Shown here piece by piece: positions 11,058 to 23,603 of a DNA stretch of 64,000 bases. Positions within the stretch are counted from its first letter, which is position 1, and each line of letters opens with the position of its first letter. The position numbers and the translations under genes are program-made. The DNA is from Telmatactis stephensoni (lineage: Eukaryota; Cnidaria; Anthozoa; Actiniaria; Isophelliidae). The notes below the pieces were generated by a model. It was not told the origin of the DNA. It saw nothing but the letters and a program-made list of their open reading frames with translations, and did no database searches. The stretch is taken from NCBI GenBank assembly GCA_029948255.1, contig JALIZF010001622.1:62001-126000 (forward strand). Direction: 5' to 3'.

Positions 11058-11956
11058 TCGCGCCTTTTAAGGTGCGTCTTAATTATTTTTACTCGCATAG
11101 ATAATACGATTTCGTTGATCTGAATTGAATCTTCAAAGCACATCGATAACAAAGTGTTTCATTACTTTAATTCTTTATTATTATTTTTGAATTGGTACCT
11201 TTTAGGGGTAGAAATGAATTGTTGCCACTCCCACTCAGGTACCTTTTAGGGTCATTTTCAAAATTTCCGACGAGCATCCCCGTCCTCTTATATATAGGAG
11301 TCCCCCCCCCGGGCTGCTCGGACCGCCATTATACTATGGATGGCTGCGGGGTTCTACTGTAGTCCATAAGATTTGATTCATCAATAAATTCTCGCATTCA
11401 AGAAAAAATTTCGTTCTAATTTTATTTCAGTATGAAAACATTTACAAAGAAAATATTCGTTGAAAAAAGCGTCCCAAATTATTAATCAGTTTTTAAATTT
11501 GTGAATTACAATTACGGTGCTGTTTACTTGCTATCTTTAATAAAGGTACAAATACGTTACATCGTGTGTCTACCATGGCCAGTTAAAAAAACAATTGTAT
11601 TGTGTGTCCACCCCTTAGTAGTTGCGCTCAACAGTTGTAGAAGTAGAATTCGATTGTACTTCGAAAACAGTTGCTCGCAACACTTATAGAGGTAGAATTT
11701 ACTTTAAAAAACAATTCTGCGTAACCGTTGTAGAAGCAGAATTCGATTGTACTTCGAAAACAGTTGCTCACAACAGTTATAGAGGTAGATTTTAATCCGA
11801 AAACAGTTGTGCGCAACTACGCAAATCACAACATTGCGCGTAACTTTTGCAGAGGTGGATACACGTAACATTACAGTGAAAAATTACAGGGAAAGTTGCA
11901 TCGCGTGTCCAAGGCCTTAGAATTAATTATGATTAGTTGGATATGAATATAACTGA

Positions 11957-12105
11957 GGGGGTGTTTACATGACACTAGGATCATCCTAGCACTAGGATCA
12001 TCCTAGCAGGCGAAACAGAATGTAGTAAATGTATAGCAGGTACGATGATTCGCCTGCTGGAAGATCCTAGTGCTGGGATGATCCTAGTGCCATGCAAACA
12101 CCCCC
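11957..12105. mobile_element. MITE with GGGGGTGTTTACATG termini
   Basis: The left arm GGGGGTGTTTACATGACACT pairs with the right arm ending in GCAAACACCCCC; each arm holds two ACTAGGATCATCCTAG-like palindromes. Lies about 90 bp beyond the CARF stop codon, probably in its 3' UTR. Confidence 0.75.
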
Positions 12106-12195
12106 TAAGTCAGCATTAAAATTTCGTGAAACATTGACAAAGGGACAGGGCAACGCCCAATTATTTTTGAATTTCGTGAATTGCGATTGGCCTGT

Positions 12196-13097
12196 TCAGT
12201 CCGCGCCTCCAAGTTCCTTTGCACACTGACTAGCATTCAGTTCTACATTTTGCTCAATATTTGAACCAGTGCTTTGATTTGTTTGATAAGATGTCACATC
12301 ACTCTCATCTGTAGCCAGAACTATATCCGAATTTAAATGTTCCTCATTATTACTACTAGGGGTAGACTGCACCATGGACTGTACATCGCTCGCAACATGC
12401 ATCACAGAACACTCGCTTTCTCCAGATGCATTTGTAAATTTGGACACTTGGAAGTTCCTGATTAAATCTGTTTCCATGGAAATGGGGTGAATATCTCGTG
12501 CATCAACAGTGCCATGGTGTAAATGGCTAGATTGATTACTATCCAAGACATTATAAGCCTCCACATCGTCCATTACTGTTTGTTGGTCGCTAGGCTCGTC
12601 TGAGTTTGTTGTTTCTAAACCATGTACCTGCACAGTAACCGTCTGGTTGGTTTGTTTGGTGTTAGCAGTGTTTCGATAAGTGAACTCCACAAGAGAGTCG
12701 TCTGTACCATTATCGGTGTAGTCTTGTGAGTTTAGCTGTTGGGTAGATATACCATCTGAATGGGGTAGGATGGTGGTGTGTGTATTGTCGCCTGTGTTCA
12801 TATCAACACCTGTGACCTACAAGCAATCGAATAAAAGTTAATGCAAGTAGACTGAATGTTACCTATTGTACAATTATGTGCATGACTAGGTAATGAAAAT
12901 TTGCCAGAGGAATCAAATATATTCACAGTAACGTTTTTCTTTCAGGTTTGTTTTGTCTCTAGTTTTTTCTTTTAATAATTAGTTATTAAAGAAAAAAACA
13001 GAGACAAACCTGAAAGAAAAACGTTATTATGGATCCTGATTGCAATTTTACAATTTCTATATTTATAAGTGATGTATACAAATGGTATACAAATAAA

Positions 13098-13133
<36 letters not shown>

Positions 13134-16100
13134 GGAAAATCCTAGTGAACGCTCATTACAAAGGTGAGATACAAATACTGTACATAATAAACACAAGAGA
13201 GCATGACTTATCTAGCTCGAATTTACAGAGTAGCTCGGAGGAGCTAATAAGCTAATGACCAGGAGACTCCATGATTAAAACCTTTGGCAGTCAAATTTGA
13301 TGTGCGGCCCAACATTTGAGGTATTTTTTGAACTACAAGTAGCTTTGAACTCTGTCAGCATATGCTAAAAGTCAATGCATGGCAAAAGTATCTTAAAACA
13401 TTTTTAGCACAGGTTGATATACATGTCTCAATGACTGGCAGTCTGAAACTAGAATGTGGCCAGGCAACCTCTAACACACATGATAAATATGTCTCAGTCT
13501 CCTGTTTATGCTGTCCTGATAAACAGCGAGATCTTTAAGGGATGATGGCATGCTCCCTCTACTTTCTTCCTCCATCAGTGCCCTACACTATGGCCATTTA
13601 GATCTACAATGACTTACAGAAATTAGAGTCAAGTTGTCAACAAAGTTGAAGTTGACAAAAAAGTTGACAATGTTGACAACAAAGTTGAAGGACAAGCAAA
13701 GAAGTGAAAGGATATGCTGTGAACTGGGTGTCGACAGCATACTGAACAAAGTTAGAGTCGCACATATGAAGAGGTATGGCCACCTAGTAAGGATGAGTGA
13801 TTGTAATGAGGTGAAGAGGACCTGCAACCAAGAAAACACTGGATGGAAAATGTAAGACAAGATTTAGAGGCACTGAGACTAACAGAAGAAGAGGCTCACG
13901 ATCGAGAAAAATGGACAAGGCTGATACCGAACCCCGACCTGGCACCAGCTGGACAAGGGAGAAGAGGATGATGATGATGATGATGATGATAATGCTGAGA
14001 GTCAAGTTGACAACAAACAATCTTTTGCACATTAATTTCATGTACGTGTACATGCCAATCACTCTTACTCCCTAAATAAAAGAGGCCCTAAATAAAATAG
14101 GCTAGCCTGGATTGACATTGAGGGGTTAACATCCATTTTCCCAAGGAAGGATCCAGAAATGTTGAATGGGAGTGGCTACTGGGATATGTTGCAAAAAAGG
14201 TTGCAATATTACACTGCTTTATGGGGGAAGATTTAAAAGTTTTATTAATTTTGCTGCAAAATTGGGGGGGAGGGGAGTGGGGGATGTTGAGCCACCCAAT
14301 CTACCCCCCCCCCTCTCCCTGAGTCCACTCCTGTTATCCCTGAGTCCAGTCCTCTTATCCAGGATATTCCCCACCACCACCCTAGAAATATTGGTAAGGC
14401 ACTGCATACCTGCACTTGATGACTGTCAAACCCAGCTTCTTTGACAAGAGAAGACAAGTCTATGCGAATAGCCTGTCGTTTCATAACAGGTTCACCATCA
14501 TTGATGTCTGTTGCTTCTTGTCTTTGTTGACCAGTGGTAGTGTCCACTGTTGTGGCAGCATTTAATACAGCTTCTACTGCTGCCTGACTTGCTAGCAGGT
14601 GCTCTGGGGCTGAAATATTTGAGAAGTAATTATATTGTATTAATGATTTATAAATAATAATAGCAGGGTTCTCAGTTAAAACTGGCAACGAAATCTTCCA
14701 GCGTGAGGTCAGAGGATGAATGTAGGTGCCATCTGCTGAAATTTGATTTGGGGCATGAGCTCCTGTGCTGAATGAAACCCCTCCCCCACCCCACAAAGCT
14801 GCTTATGGTCACATTTTAATGTCACTTGTTGGAAATTCATTTTTTTTTGTATTGATTGCTCCATGCTGTGACTGTATCAGTGGCATAATATCTAGAGCAC
14901 TTTTTGCATGACTGCGATAACAGCACATTCACAGCATGGCATGGTTATGGAAGGAATTTTAAATGTTTTTACTACCGAAATCACTTGACTGTTAGCATGG
15001 CCAATCAATCAATTGATCGTGTTTTGAATTTTGGTTGACTCATGTGACCATTTGGAGAGCTCTAACTGGTGACATTTTGCTTCTTGCTATTGTTCTTTGA
15101 TGAAACGTCACCAGTTGAAGCACTCCAAATGGTCACGTGAGTCAACCGAAATTCAAAACACGATCAATTGATCGATTGGCCATGCTAACAGTCAAGTGAT
15201 TTTAGTAGTATAGTCAACACGGCACTGACATACAGTAGTCACACCATGGGCACAGTCTATTTCACAGTCATACAAAATCTGCTACATAAAAACATTCAAA
15301 ATTTCTGCTGTAACCATGCAATGCTATGACCCTTCAGTTTTCTCAAAACTGTCCTATTAAAGTGTGTTATGAAGTATGTAGATTTCATATGACCGTGAAA
15401 ACAGCACCACACAGTCATGCCATGGTTATGGCAGGAATTTCAAATGTTTTTATAGACAACACGGCACTGCATGACACAGTCACAGTATGGCATGGTAAGT
15501 TCCCACTCATATGAAATCATCTACTCTAGATTTACCAGAATTCTCTGTTTGAGAGTCATCAGTTGTAGCAGGGTGCAGGTTACTATGATTAGCTGGCATC
15601 ATTCGTAGTACCACTCTCTGGTTAGTTGCAAGACCCTGTAATGCCGAATTCATGACTGTCAAGATGTTTCCAGATTGAGACTGTGCAAGGAACTGGCCAT
15701 TCTCTCCTTGTTGGGCTATGAGTACAGCTTGACTACCAGTAGATAGGGTACCAAAGGAGGATGAAGGAATGTTGGTGATTTGCGATGAAGGAAGAGTTGT
15801 TAATGGGAATGATGTGGGTGGTTCAGTTTCTTGACTTGTGAAGACATTATTTGAAGTGACCACAATAACTACTTGACCTGGGAAAATACAATTGGGAACA
15901 AGAAATTAAATGCAGCCTCAACTGTTGACCCAGTTCTAAAGGTGCATGTACAGTACATATGTACATATGATCTTGGTCTGCAATCCTCACACTTTTAAAA
16001 GCCAACAACACACTTAGCAATTTTGTATCCTTGTTGGAGTGAAATTTGATTGTCATCAATCACCAGCGAATTCGATCGTCAGTATCTGACATGTCAGATA

Positions 16101-19100
16101 TTGGTGATTCCAATCACTGGTCATGCAGATCAAAATCGCTCTGGAAATTCACCATCACAGCAGGTGAGACAAAAAAAAGGGTCCCCCCTTCAAACAATAG
16201 AATTTGATTTTTCGTGCATGGATGGGACCATTTGTTTTCAGCATTTGAGACTTGTGCAGGCAATGGTGAAATGAGTAAAAACAGCCTTAGCCACTGCATA
16301 CATAATGCATAGACATCAATACTGAGTTTCACTCTCTTAGTATTATGGTCTCTTGATATATTTTGTTTGATCGCAAAGAAATTCTTTGTTATATAATGCT
16401 ACCATTGCCATCTCTCAATATTTACAGAGAATAACACAAAAACATTGGCCAATCGATCAAAATGTCAAAATGCATAGCAAATGTCAAAAAGTAAAAATCA
16501 CATGAAATTTTCTCAAGAGGTTGGACACACACACACACACACACACATGAGTCTTCTTCCCAGCCATTCTTGGTGGAGCACTGTGTGATGACTAAGAATG
16601 ACGGCAAAGGAGACCACACATAGAAACCTTCTAAGAAACCCTTACTTCCTAGCTACAGTATCATGTACTTACCATTTTTGGTAGAGTCTGGTTGTCCATG
16701 AGTGATAACAAGTGGTTGGCCTTCAGAATCAGTAAACTGTGCAAGATGCTCTTGAAGATTTTCATCATTTTCTGTTTTAGTCCCATCTCTAACCTGTAAC
16801 CAATACAGTCATGTAATTACTGTAACTATAGAATAGATTTCGTATGACTGTGACAACGGTACCACACGGTCATGGCACCACAGCGCGGTCCGTTTCACAC
16901 TCATATGAAATCCGCTCTACTGTATGCAACTACTAGTCATGTACCACAAAGAAACATTCAACAATCAGGAAAGAAAATAATTTAGTCAGTCAAAAAATGT
17001 TCTTTTCACTTCTGCTGCCAGACATCTGCAGTTAGTGTATGTCAAATCAAAATTGATTTGCGATCTCAAAATCTTCACATATCTTATCCTGAATTTTTAG
17101 CTCACTGCTAGTCATTTTAAATTTCTTTCTTTGATAACTTTTAATTGATTTGCAAAGCACCATTCACTCGCTTACTCAGTCATGTATTTGTTCATTCATT
17201 CATTCACTCATTCATTCAAGATGATGGATGGCTCAGATCTATATTCAATAATTCTACTCACATCTGATGAGTGCTCTTGGTCTATATCCTGAATACTTGC
17301 CACTGCTTCTGCTGTCTGCAGTCTTTGGATGGTCTGTGAAGTCTGAGAATGTTTGGAAGGATGCTTTCTTTTGCGGACTCTTTCTTTATTAGGTGAGGGT
17401 ATAATTGGTGGATCATTGAGCTGGTGAGACAATTTTTGTTTCAGCATTAGAACAGTTCAGTCTAATGAAACTATTAAAAGTCTTTGAGAGGGTAAATAGT
17501 ACATGCTTGTTCCCTCTCCCTTCATCAGTGCTTTACCTAAAACTTAGGCATTTCAGCAACAAGACAAACACCTAAAATTATTGAAAATCCAAGAAAATCT
17601 AATGCTGGATTGAAAGGAATACCGTACATCAGTTCACTCTCTTAAATCTCAGATCAGATTATAACTGTGACAAAATAATGCTGTGACACAATCTGTCCTG
17701 TCCTTTAGGCATGGCGAACTAAATCAAAGTACATGTACAGGCTTTTTCACTACGGTATAACGTAGTGTGCAGCCAACCATGGTGCAGCAATCATGTCAGC
17801 TTTTTGCTGCTTGGTTAAAGTGCTACTTGGACGAAAATCCATGAAAATTAAAGAATGGCTTAAAACATTACTTAATTTTTGCTTAATGAATCCAATAGTC
17901 ACCATGAAGCAACATTTTCTTTGTATTCAAAAGAAACAGGTAGAAACTGTCAAGTATTCAAGCTTTCAAATTGTGTATGTATGACGTCATACATACAACC
18001 CTATTGTTCTTTAAGATTTTGAATGATAATTTCTCTATAATGAGGGACATTTATCGCAAAACTCAAACGATGATGGCCTAGTTATTCAGCTATGTTCATC
18101 TTCAGATAGAAATAATCAGTTTTAATCGGTTTCGAATATAACCAATTTTCATCCAAGTGGCCCTTTAAAAGTTTTCTCTTTCATGTCCTAGTGTTGTCAC
18201 AGTTACATAAAATAGGGCCCCCTTTACCCTTTTGCAAAATTCATTCACACAGAAATATTTAGCCTTGTTGCAAGTCAAATTAATTAAAAACTTGGTTTTA
18301 TGTGCACGCAAAAAAATTTGACTTAGGAATCATGAATCATGACTAAATAAAACCTTAAATCACATTTCACAAGAAAATAAATCAGCTGGGAACCCTGCTA
18401 CATGTACTTATTATTGACTGAGTGGGAGTTGAGGATGGGAGAATATTTGGCTCCAGGTCAATGCCATATAGACCAACAGCAACTAGGTCCATACAGAATG
18501 AGAGCCAAGTATTTTCCAATCCATACAGCCCAACCTAACTCAGTCAATAAGCATATTATCACTGATATGACCCTTTTTGATCATTTTATTTAGGTTTTTG
18601 AAAGTGCTTGCAGGACCATTTCCCAAATACTAGATTTTCTGGACCACCTTCGAAATCTGTATGTACCCTGTCAAGTGACTATTTATGAAGGTTTTCTTAA
18701 AAGTGCGCTCAGGGCCAAATACAGCTGGTCATATATGATAATAGACTGTGTCACAGTATAATTACAACCATACTCACAGGGGGTAGGGGTAATAGCTGTC
18801 CTGATGCTAAAGCACCCTGTGCTTCATGTATATGGTTCTGCAAATCAATAATTGTAGGAAAGAAAGCCTTGTTATGCCTTGGAGGGGCATCTTGTCCAAC
18901 ATAGAGCTCTTTCTCTACAAATTCTTTTAAGCAATGCTTGATTGTATAGACACCTGTCAATCCCCTTGCTACAAACTCATGGATTTTATCAGCAACTTGT
19001 TGGTTAAGTCGTTGTCCTCTGTTTTCTGGACTTGCTGTCAAGGTAATGTCTTCCATATCATGGTATTCATGGGCAATTGGTAGGGGAAGTTGGACATAAA

Positions 19101-22100
19101 ACCTGATAAGACAAATATTATCCTTTTCATCATCATTTGTTATGGAAACTTTCAAAAACAAATGTTTTCATTACTTACAGCCAAAATCATCACATACATG
19201 TAACGACCAGCAAATTACACATTTTGGTTTGAAATTGGGTTTTTCTGGTCCGTTAATCAGTTTGGGGGTGGAGCTTATTTCAAATCAACCAATCACTGCA
19301 TGATGTGGGAGCTCCACCCCCAAGAATGACAGATGGATCAGAAAACACAAAAACCTTGCTGACGTTAGAGGTCACAATGCAAATACAACTTTAAATAGCT
19401 GTAACAATCACTTGTGCATATCAGCAACAACTTCATTTCATGGGTGTTCAGATCAAAGATTGTTAATTATATATATAGGGTGTAGAACAATTTTTTGTAT
19501 GAATGGGAAAATAAATTAAATTAAAACTGAAACTTATCATGCTATACTGTAACCACTGCAGTTTTCTCAGTGGTATGAAAATTGCTCTAAGTTTCACTTG
19601 TCCAAAATATCAGTTAATTGAAATAATCTTTGGCTCCAAGTTTGGACAATCAAAATATCAGATCGAATCAATCAAGTTATATTTTGGTTCAATTTACATA
19701 TTGCCTAAATAATATTTCAGAAGCCTAAACCAAATATTGCCAAAATATTGAAAAATTGCCACAAAAGTGATTGTGGCATGACCACAAAAGTGATTGTGGC
19801 ATGAAAAACTTTCTGAATGTATTGTACATACAGTCATATAGACCCTTTTCACGCTAATGTGACAATATAAAATATTCTATTTATTGAAAAAACGAATTCA
19901 CTATCAAATTCATCACATTGATATTAGTAATCTGTATGTGTTTAGCATGATAACGAGCCTTGCCATGCATGTGATGCCCATCCACCATACATTTCTTTGT
20001 AAAAATGCTAAGTTTTAAAAATTCATATCTTTGTCAATTTAAGAGCAATCTCCCCCAAAAATTGCAAAAATTTTACTAATATCAGTGTGATGAAATTGAT
20101 AGTGAATTCCTTTTTCCGATAAATCAAATAATTTATAATCTCACACTTGTGTGATATGGGTCTATTGAATTCCTTGAATGGATCCATATACCTCTTTTAA
20201 AATTGCAGGCCATAATTAGGTGGAGTCATGCAAGTGACACATGGAGGCCTTAGTGAACTATGGTGATGTAACATGTATACAGACAACCATGCAGGTGAGT
20301 GAACTCATCACCCACAGGTGAGTTTGGCGTAGGTGCTCGGCTACAAGTGGGGCCTGGCTACAATGTTGCAGTAACCATGGCAACCCTGTCTCGACCCACC
20401 GAGCACCTGTCAAACTGACAAGTCAGTGGAATACTCACCTATACTTACCATAGGGATGGGTGGGTGGGGCTTCCAACACAAGCAGTGGTGAAACTAGCAA
20501 GTAGCGGCTAGTAAATGCAAGTAGCATAAACCACAGCACGCTTGCTTTAGCATTTCGAAGGTCAATGGTAACATGAGAATAGCTTAAATTGCATTTAACC
20601 TCATATTACTACTGACAATTTATTGCTGTGGCAACCAGCATTTTGATAGCCAGACTTGACTTGCATGATACTTATAAATCATTTCAGGCTGTTACCATTC
20701 TAGAATACAGGTATTCAATACAATTATACAGAGTAATAATTTGTAATAACCTACTACTAACCTTTCTTCTCCACCTGATTCCACACCAGCAAGCCTTAAA
20801 TGTGTCAATGCTCTCTCTTGTGCCTGACGAACATTCTTCCCCTCAAGATTAAGGCAAGGGTCTATCCTATACTCTGGAAACTTTCTGACTTTCTTGATAT
20901 AAATCCTTGCTGGACAAGTTGGTCTGTGAGCCTTTTTTAAGGGATTTCCTTGAGTATCAAAATCTGTGGATTTCTTATTTGTGCTTCCTTTACGACGTGG
21001 TCCATACTGGCATTCCATGACAGTAGCACGTCTTCCTATAGTTGTCATTACAGTTAATAATATTATAACATACTGTATTTATGTTACTATACAATAATAG
21101 GCAATGATTACGGCAATGTTTCCACTGTTTTCAAGGCTGCTGCCTGACGGTTCCCTGGTATCCAAGCTGCCACCTTACATATTGAGCTTCGGCAGCCATA
21201 TTTTTTGTTCTAGGAGCCTGCATGAACAAAATGGCTAAGCTTCTGATTTTTAACTTTGGGGCTGCCAAGGATTTTTCTTAGGCAGTTAAACCTTGGTTAC
21301 TGTACAGGTGTGCACATGGGTCGAAGCATGAGACAAATTTGCACTCATACTCCTAGACAAATCATAAGATCCCAAATATATACCTATTTCAAAAAACATT
21401 GATGGTCAGAAATCTGAATCTGGCATTTAAAACTAGCTGGAAATTTTGACATATATATGAAGCCCAATGATGCAGTTTGCTGTAATACTGGAATATCAGT
21501 TGTAAGGCTTGAGTTAGAATTATATTTTTTTGATATTTCAGTCAACAAACATGAAAGCAATTGTTTTGTTTAAGATTCAGAGTGACCAACATCAATGTTT
21601 TTTTGAAACAGTTACATACATGTACATGTATAATTTGCATACTGATTGACTAGTAATAAGTTTGCATCCAAATTTCACAATGGCAGCCTACCATTTGTCA
21701 TTTTTAAACGAGGTAAACATTTTATACATGCTTGAATAAAATAGGGGGAATAAACGATTCTCACTGTACATTGTACCCTAATCTCTGGAATCTCAGGGTT
21801 TGTACTGAATTTCTTTAATTCAAATTTTTCTGATTTTCAATGACCTTTTCCAAGGCCAGCATAGAATCATCAAAGCTGTTTCTTGGTAAATTTCCCCCCT
21901 TTTCATCACCTGTCATTCTCATTTGCATTCCTGGCCCATCAAACCAGGTCTTGCATTGTGAGATATCTGGTTATCATCAAATTTTGTACTACTAGTCATT
22001 TAAACCTAAGTTCTGCCTTGGTAACAATTTTGCTAAAAATGGGACTGATTTGTAAGCCAAATGCTTGTTAACTCGCCAGCAATCCAAAAAAAAAATTTTT

Positions 22101-23008
22101 TTCATGACCCCCACACATAATAATTATTCAAAGACTTTTTATGCCTGGAAAATGAAGAATGTCCTTGACTTTCAAGGTTTTCCATGACCTGTATAAACTT
22201 GTTTCACTTCATTTAAATAACAATACAACCTACATTGTAATTGTGCTGCTCTCCCCTCAGGGGAAAAGCATTAACTATGCACTCACTTACCCGTATTTAG
22301 AAATGGGATACCATCGTAGGGTACATACTGTGACTTCCACATCAGTCTAATAGATGGCTTGGCTGACGACGGCGATTGTCTTGTCCCCCAACAGCTATTC
22401 GTGTGCTGTTTATGCAGAGTCAAAATAAGGTCTAACTCAACTTCATTTGTAACATAACCTCTGTACGAGTCACCAATGAGCTCACAGTCGCGAAGTCTTG
22501 CAGCCCAAGGTGGTAAATTAGAGTTGATGGCTGGAAGAGAAGAAATTGTTGAAAGCGTTGAAACAGGTAAAATTTCTATAAGTTCTCCAGTAGTGCTACT
22601 AACAATAGCCCCCTCTGCAGCCATTGTTATGGTGTTCTGTGGTAGACTAACGGCTTCAGAGTCTTGAACGATATTTTTATCCCCCATAACATGCCCCGTA
22701 GAAGTTTGTAGCATGGATTGACTTGTAAATTCCGTTGTTTCGGGTTGGTGATCAGGCAGAATGTTGACTTGGGTGCTAACAGAAATCGTATCACTGCCAC
22801 TCACAGAATCCACATTTGTGGGAATTCCTGGAGAAATAGTCTCAGATCTGATGCTGGTTAAAGTTTCAGCAGTTTCTGGTAGGTTTTCTATAGTGGTAGT
22901 AATAGTATTTGAAGCCATAGTTGTTGTTACTTGGTCTGGTTCGTTGTGAGTGATTATCTGCTGTGGCAAAGCCACTGAGTTCAATGGCTCGGAGGCGTTT
23001 TCAGTCAT
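12196..23008 (-). CDS. CARF: Calcium-responsive transcription factor (CaRF/ALS2CR8 family)
   Basis: Eight coding exons on the minus strand: 23008-22291, 21035-20762, 19102-18778, 17420-17262, 16793-16673, 15877-15536, 14609-14410, 12816-12196. All junctions are GT-AG and phases chain without a break, giving 919 residues. Residues 1-165 are Thr/Ser/Gln rich. The CaRF domain begins about residue 166 ([17 protein letters not shown]) and runs through [16 protein letters not shown], then across the first intron into [16 protein letters not shown] and the exon-3 helical segment (to about 439). A basic cluster at 451-459 (KERVRKRKH) is a likely nuclear signal. The rest is Gln/Ser/Thr-rich, typical of activation regions, ending GGAD. 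Family knowledge: nuclear factor binding calcium-response elements, such as that of vertebrate BDNF. Human CARF is about 725 residues, so this one is longer. A non-coding first exon may lie upstream of 23008. Introns carry antisense LINE debris and long hairpins. Confidence 0.93.
12929..13025. mobile_element. Short foldback with TAACGTTTTTC ends
   Basis: Arms of about 45 bp (AACGTTTTTCTTTCAGGTTTG) are almost perfect reverse complements around TAATAATTAGTTATTA. In the last CARF intron. Confidence 0.8.
13098..13133. repeat. (GAT)n tract after AATAAA
   Basis: TACAAATAAA is followed by about ten GAT units. Resembles a LINE-type 3' tail like that at 13968, but no coding part was recognised. Confidence 0.6.
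13697..13991 (+). pseudogene. Non-LTR retrotransposon (LINE) 3' end fragment with GAT tail
   Basis: Translation gives the C-terminal end of a LINE reverse-transcriptase ORF in two frames: [20 protein letters not shown], then after a one-base shift [19 protein letters not shown] and [12 protein letters not shown]. The G-HLVRM and PRK-WMENV-DLE patterns are typical of the tail of RTE/CR1-like endonuclease-reverse transcriptase proteins. The coding part ends in a (GAT)n tract at 13968-13991, the simple-repeat tail expected at a LINE 3' end. It lies in a CARF intron in antisense orientation and is dead. Confidence 0.75.
14970..15212. mobile_element. Long foldback with CACTTGACTGTTAGCATGG arms, copy 1
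   Basis: Arms of roughly 90 bp are near-perfect inverted repeats: AATCACTTGACTGTTAGCAT at the left is complementary to ATGCTAACAGTCAAGTGATT at the right, and ACTCATGTGACCATTTGGAG pairs with CTCCAAATGGTCACGTGAGT. A diverged copy is at 61808-62012. In a CARF intron, so the pre-mRNA can form a long hairpin. Confidence 0.85.
15300..15525. mobile_element. CATATGA hairpin family copy in CARF intron
   Basis: GATTTCATATGACCGTGAAA at the left and TTCCCACTCATATGAAATC at the right are inverted, with GGCAGGAATTTCAAATGTTT between them. The right end is about 10 bases from the donor of the exon 15877-15536 (minus strand). Confidence 0.6.
16180..16357. mobile_element. CAAGAGACC-family MITE, truncated copy
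   Basis: Shares TCAAACAATAGAATTTGAT and ACATCAATACTGAGTTTC-like sequence and the terminal TATTATGGTCTCTTG with the copies at 2656 and 43335; the left terminal arm is missing. In a CARF intron. Confidence 0.75.
16838..16919. mobile_element. Short hairpin of the TCGTATGA family
   Basis: GATTTCGTATGACTGTGACA is inverted to TTTCACACTCATATGAAATC at about 82 bp. It lies about 45 bases upstream (in CARF orientation) of the exon 16793-16673, that is, just before its acceptor. Confidence 0.6.
17815..18168. mobile_element. TTAA-flanked MITE, copy 1
   Basis: TTAA at both ends and terminal inverted sequence (GTGCTACTTGGACGAAAAT and ATTTTCATCCAAGTGGCCC). A central palindrome GTATGTATGACGTCATACAT contains a CRE. 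Very close to 52037-52385; an inverted diverged copy is at 57965-58311. TTAA target sites are typical of piggyBac- and Kolobok-type elements. In a CARF intron. Confidence 0.85.
19200..19390. repeat. Dispersed repeat related to 42325-42480
   Basis: Shares, in reverse orientation, GGAGCTTATTTCAAATCAACC, the GACAGATGGATC-like stretch and ACCAGCAAATTAC with the block at 42325-42480 in the PDE3 gene. Its own ends (GGGGGTGGAGCT, AGCTCCACCCCC) are inverted. Confidence 0.6.
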
Positions 23009-23305
23009 AGCCGATCGTAATGCCGTCCTGTGGCACAGTTTTAGTGCTCAAATGCCGGTTAATTTGCTGATAAGGCTTTTCCCTGGGTTTACGCTTGAAA
23101 GCGAGGACAATTTCAGCTAAAAATAAAGATTCACACGACGACCTCAGCCTCGCTCTAAAACAACAAGAAACGACAGCCTCGACCGCGTGGCAAGCAGCAA
23201 GACCAAGACCCCAATGTATTGTGGGATTGATGCTAAGGCCCATGGGATCGTGAATAAATAAACAGCGAACACCGGCATCGCAGGCGAAAGGAACAAAGGA
23301 AGGAA

Positions 23306-23306
23306 A

Positions 23307-23359
<53 letters not shown>

Positions 23360-23437
23360 GAGGAAGATAGAAAGAAAGAAAGGAAGGAAGAAAGATAGAA
23401 AGAAAGGAAGATAGAAAGAAAGAAAAGAAAGAAAGGC

Positions 23438-23482
<45 letters not shown>
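23306..23482. repeat. (GAAA)n microsatellite
   Basis: A tract of about 175 bp of GAAA with GGAA/GATA interruptions, roughly 300 bp upstream of the CARF start codon. The open minus-strand frame rich in Phe/Leu/Ser is a by-product. Confidence 0.95.
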
Positions 23483-23483
<1 letters not shown>

Positions 23484-23570
23484 CGGGTAGAAAGAACAGC
23501 GCTTATAATTATAGAACTTCACTGATATAAATAAATGCTTGTTTGAGATTGATTGATTGATTGATTGATC

Positions 23571-23603
<33 letters not shown>

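Larger units (their letters stand above)
7890..12195. other. Gap between convergent SLC6 and CARF genes, repeat-filled
   Basis: No coding exon was recognised here. The stretch should contain the missing SLC6 terminal exon and both 3' UTRs. It holds hairpin and MITE units at 8895-8928, 8979-9150, 9476-9835, 9830-10290, 10617-11057 and 11957-12105. At 11630-11790 a roughly 110-bp unit (GAATTCGATTGTACTTCGAA) is duplicated in tandem. Confidence 0.6.

Noticed and set aside
23001..23522. 173-residue minus-strand frame rich in Phe, Leu and Ser
   Set aside because: Most of it is the translated (GAAA)n tract; only its first part overlaps the CARF 5' region, in another frame.
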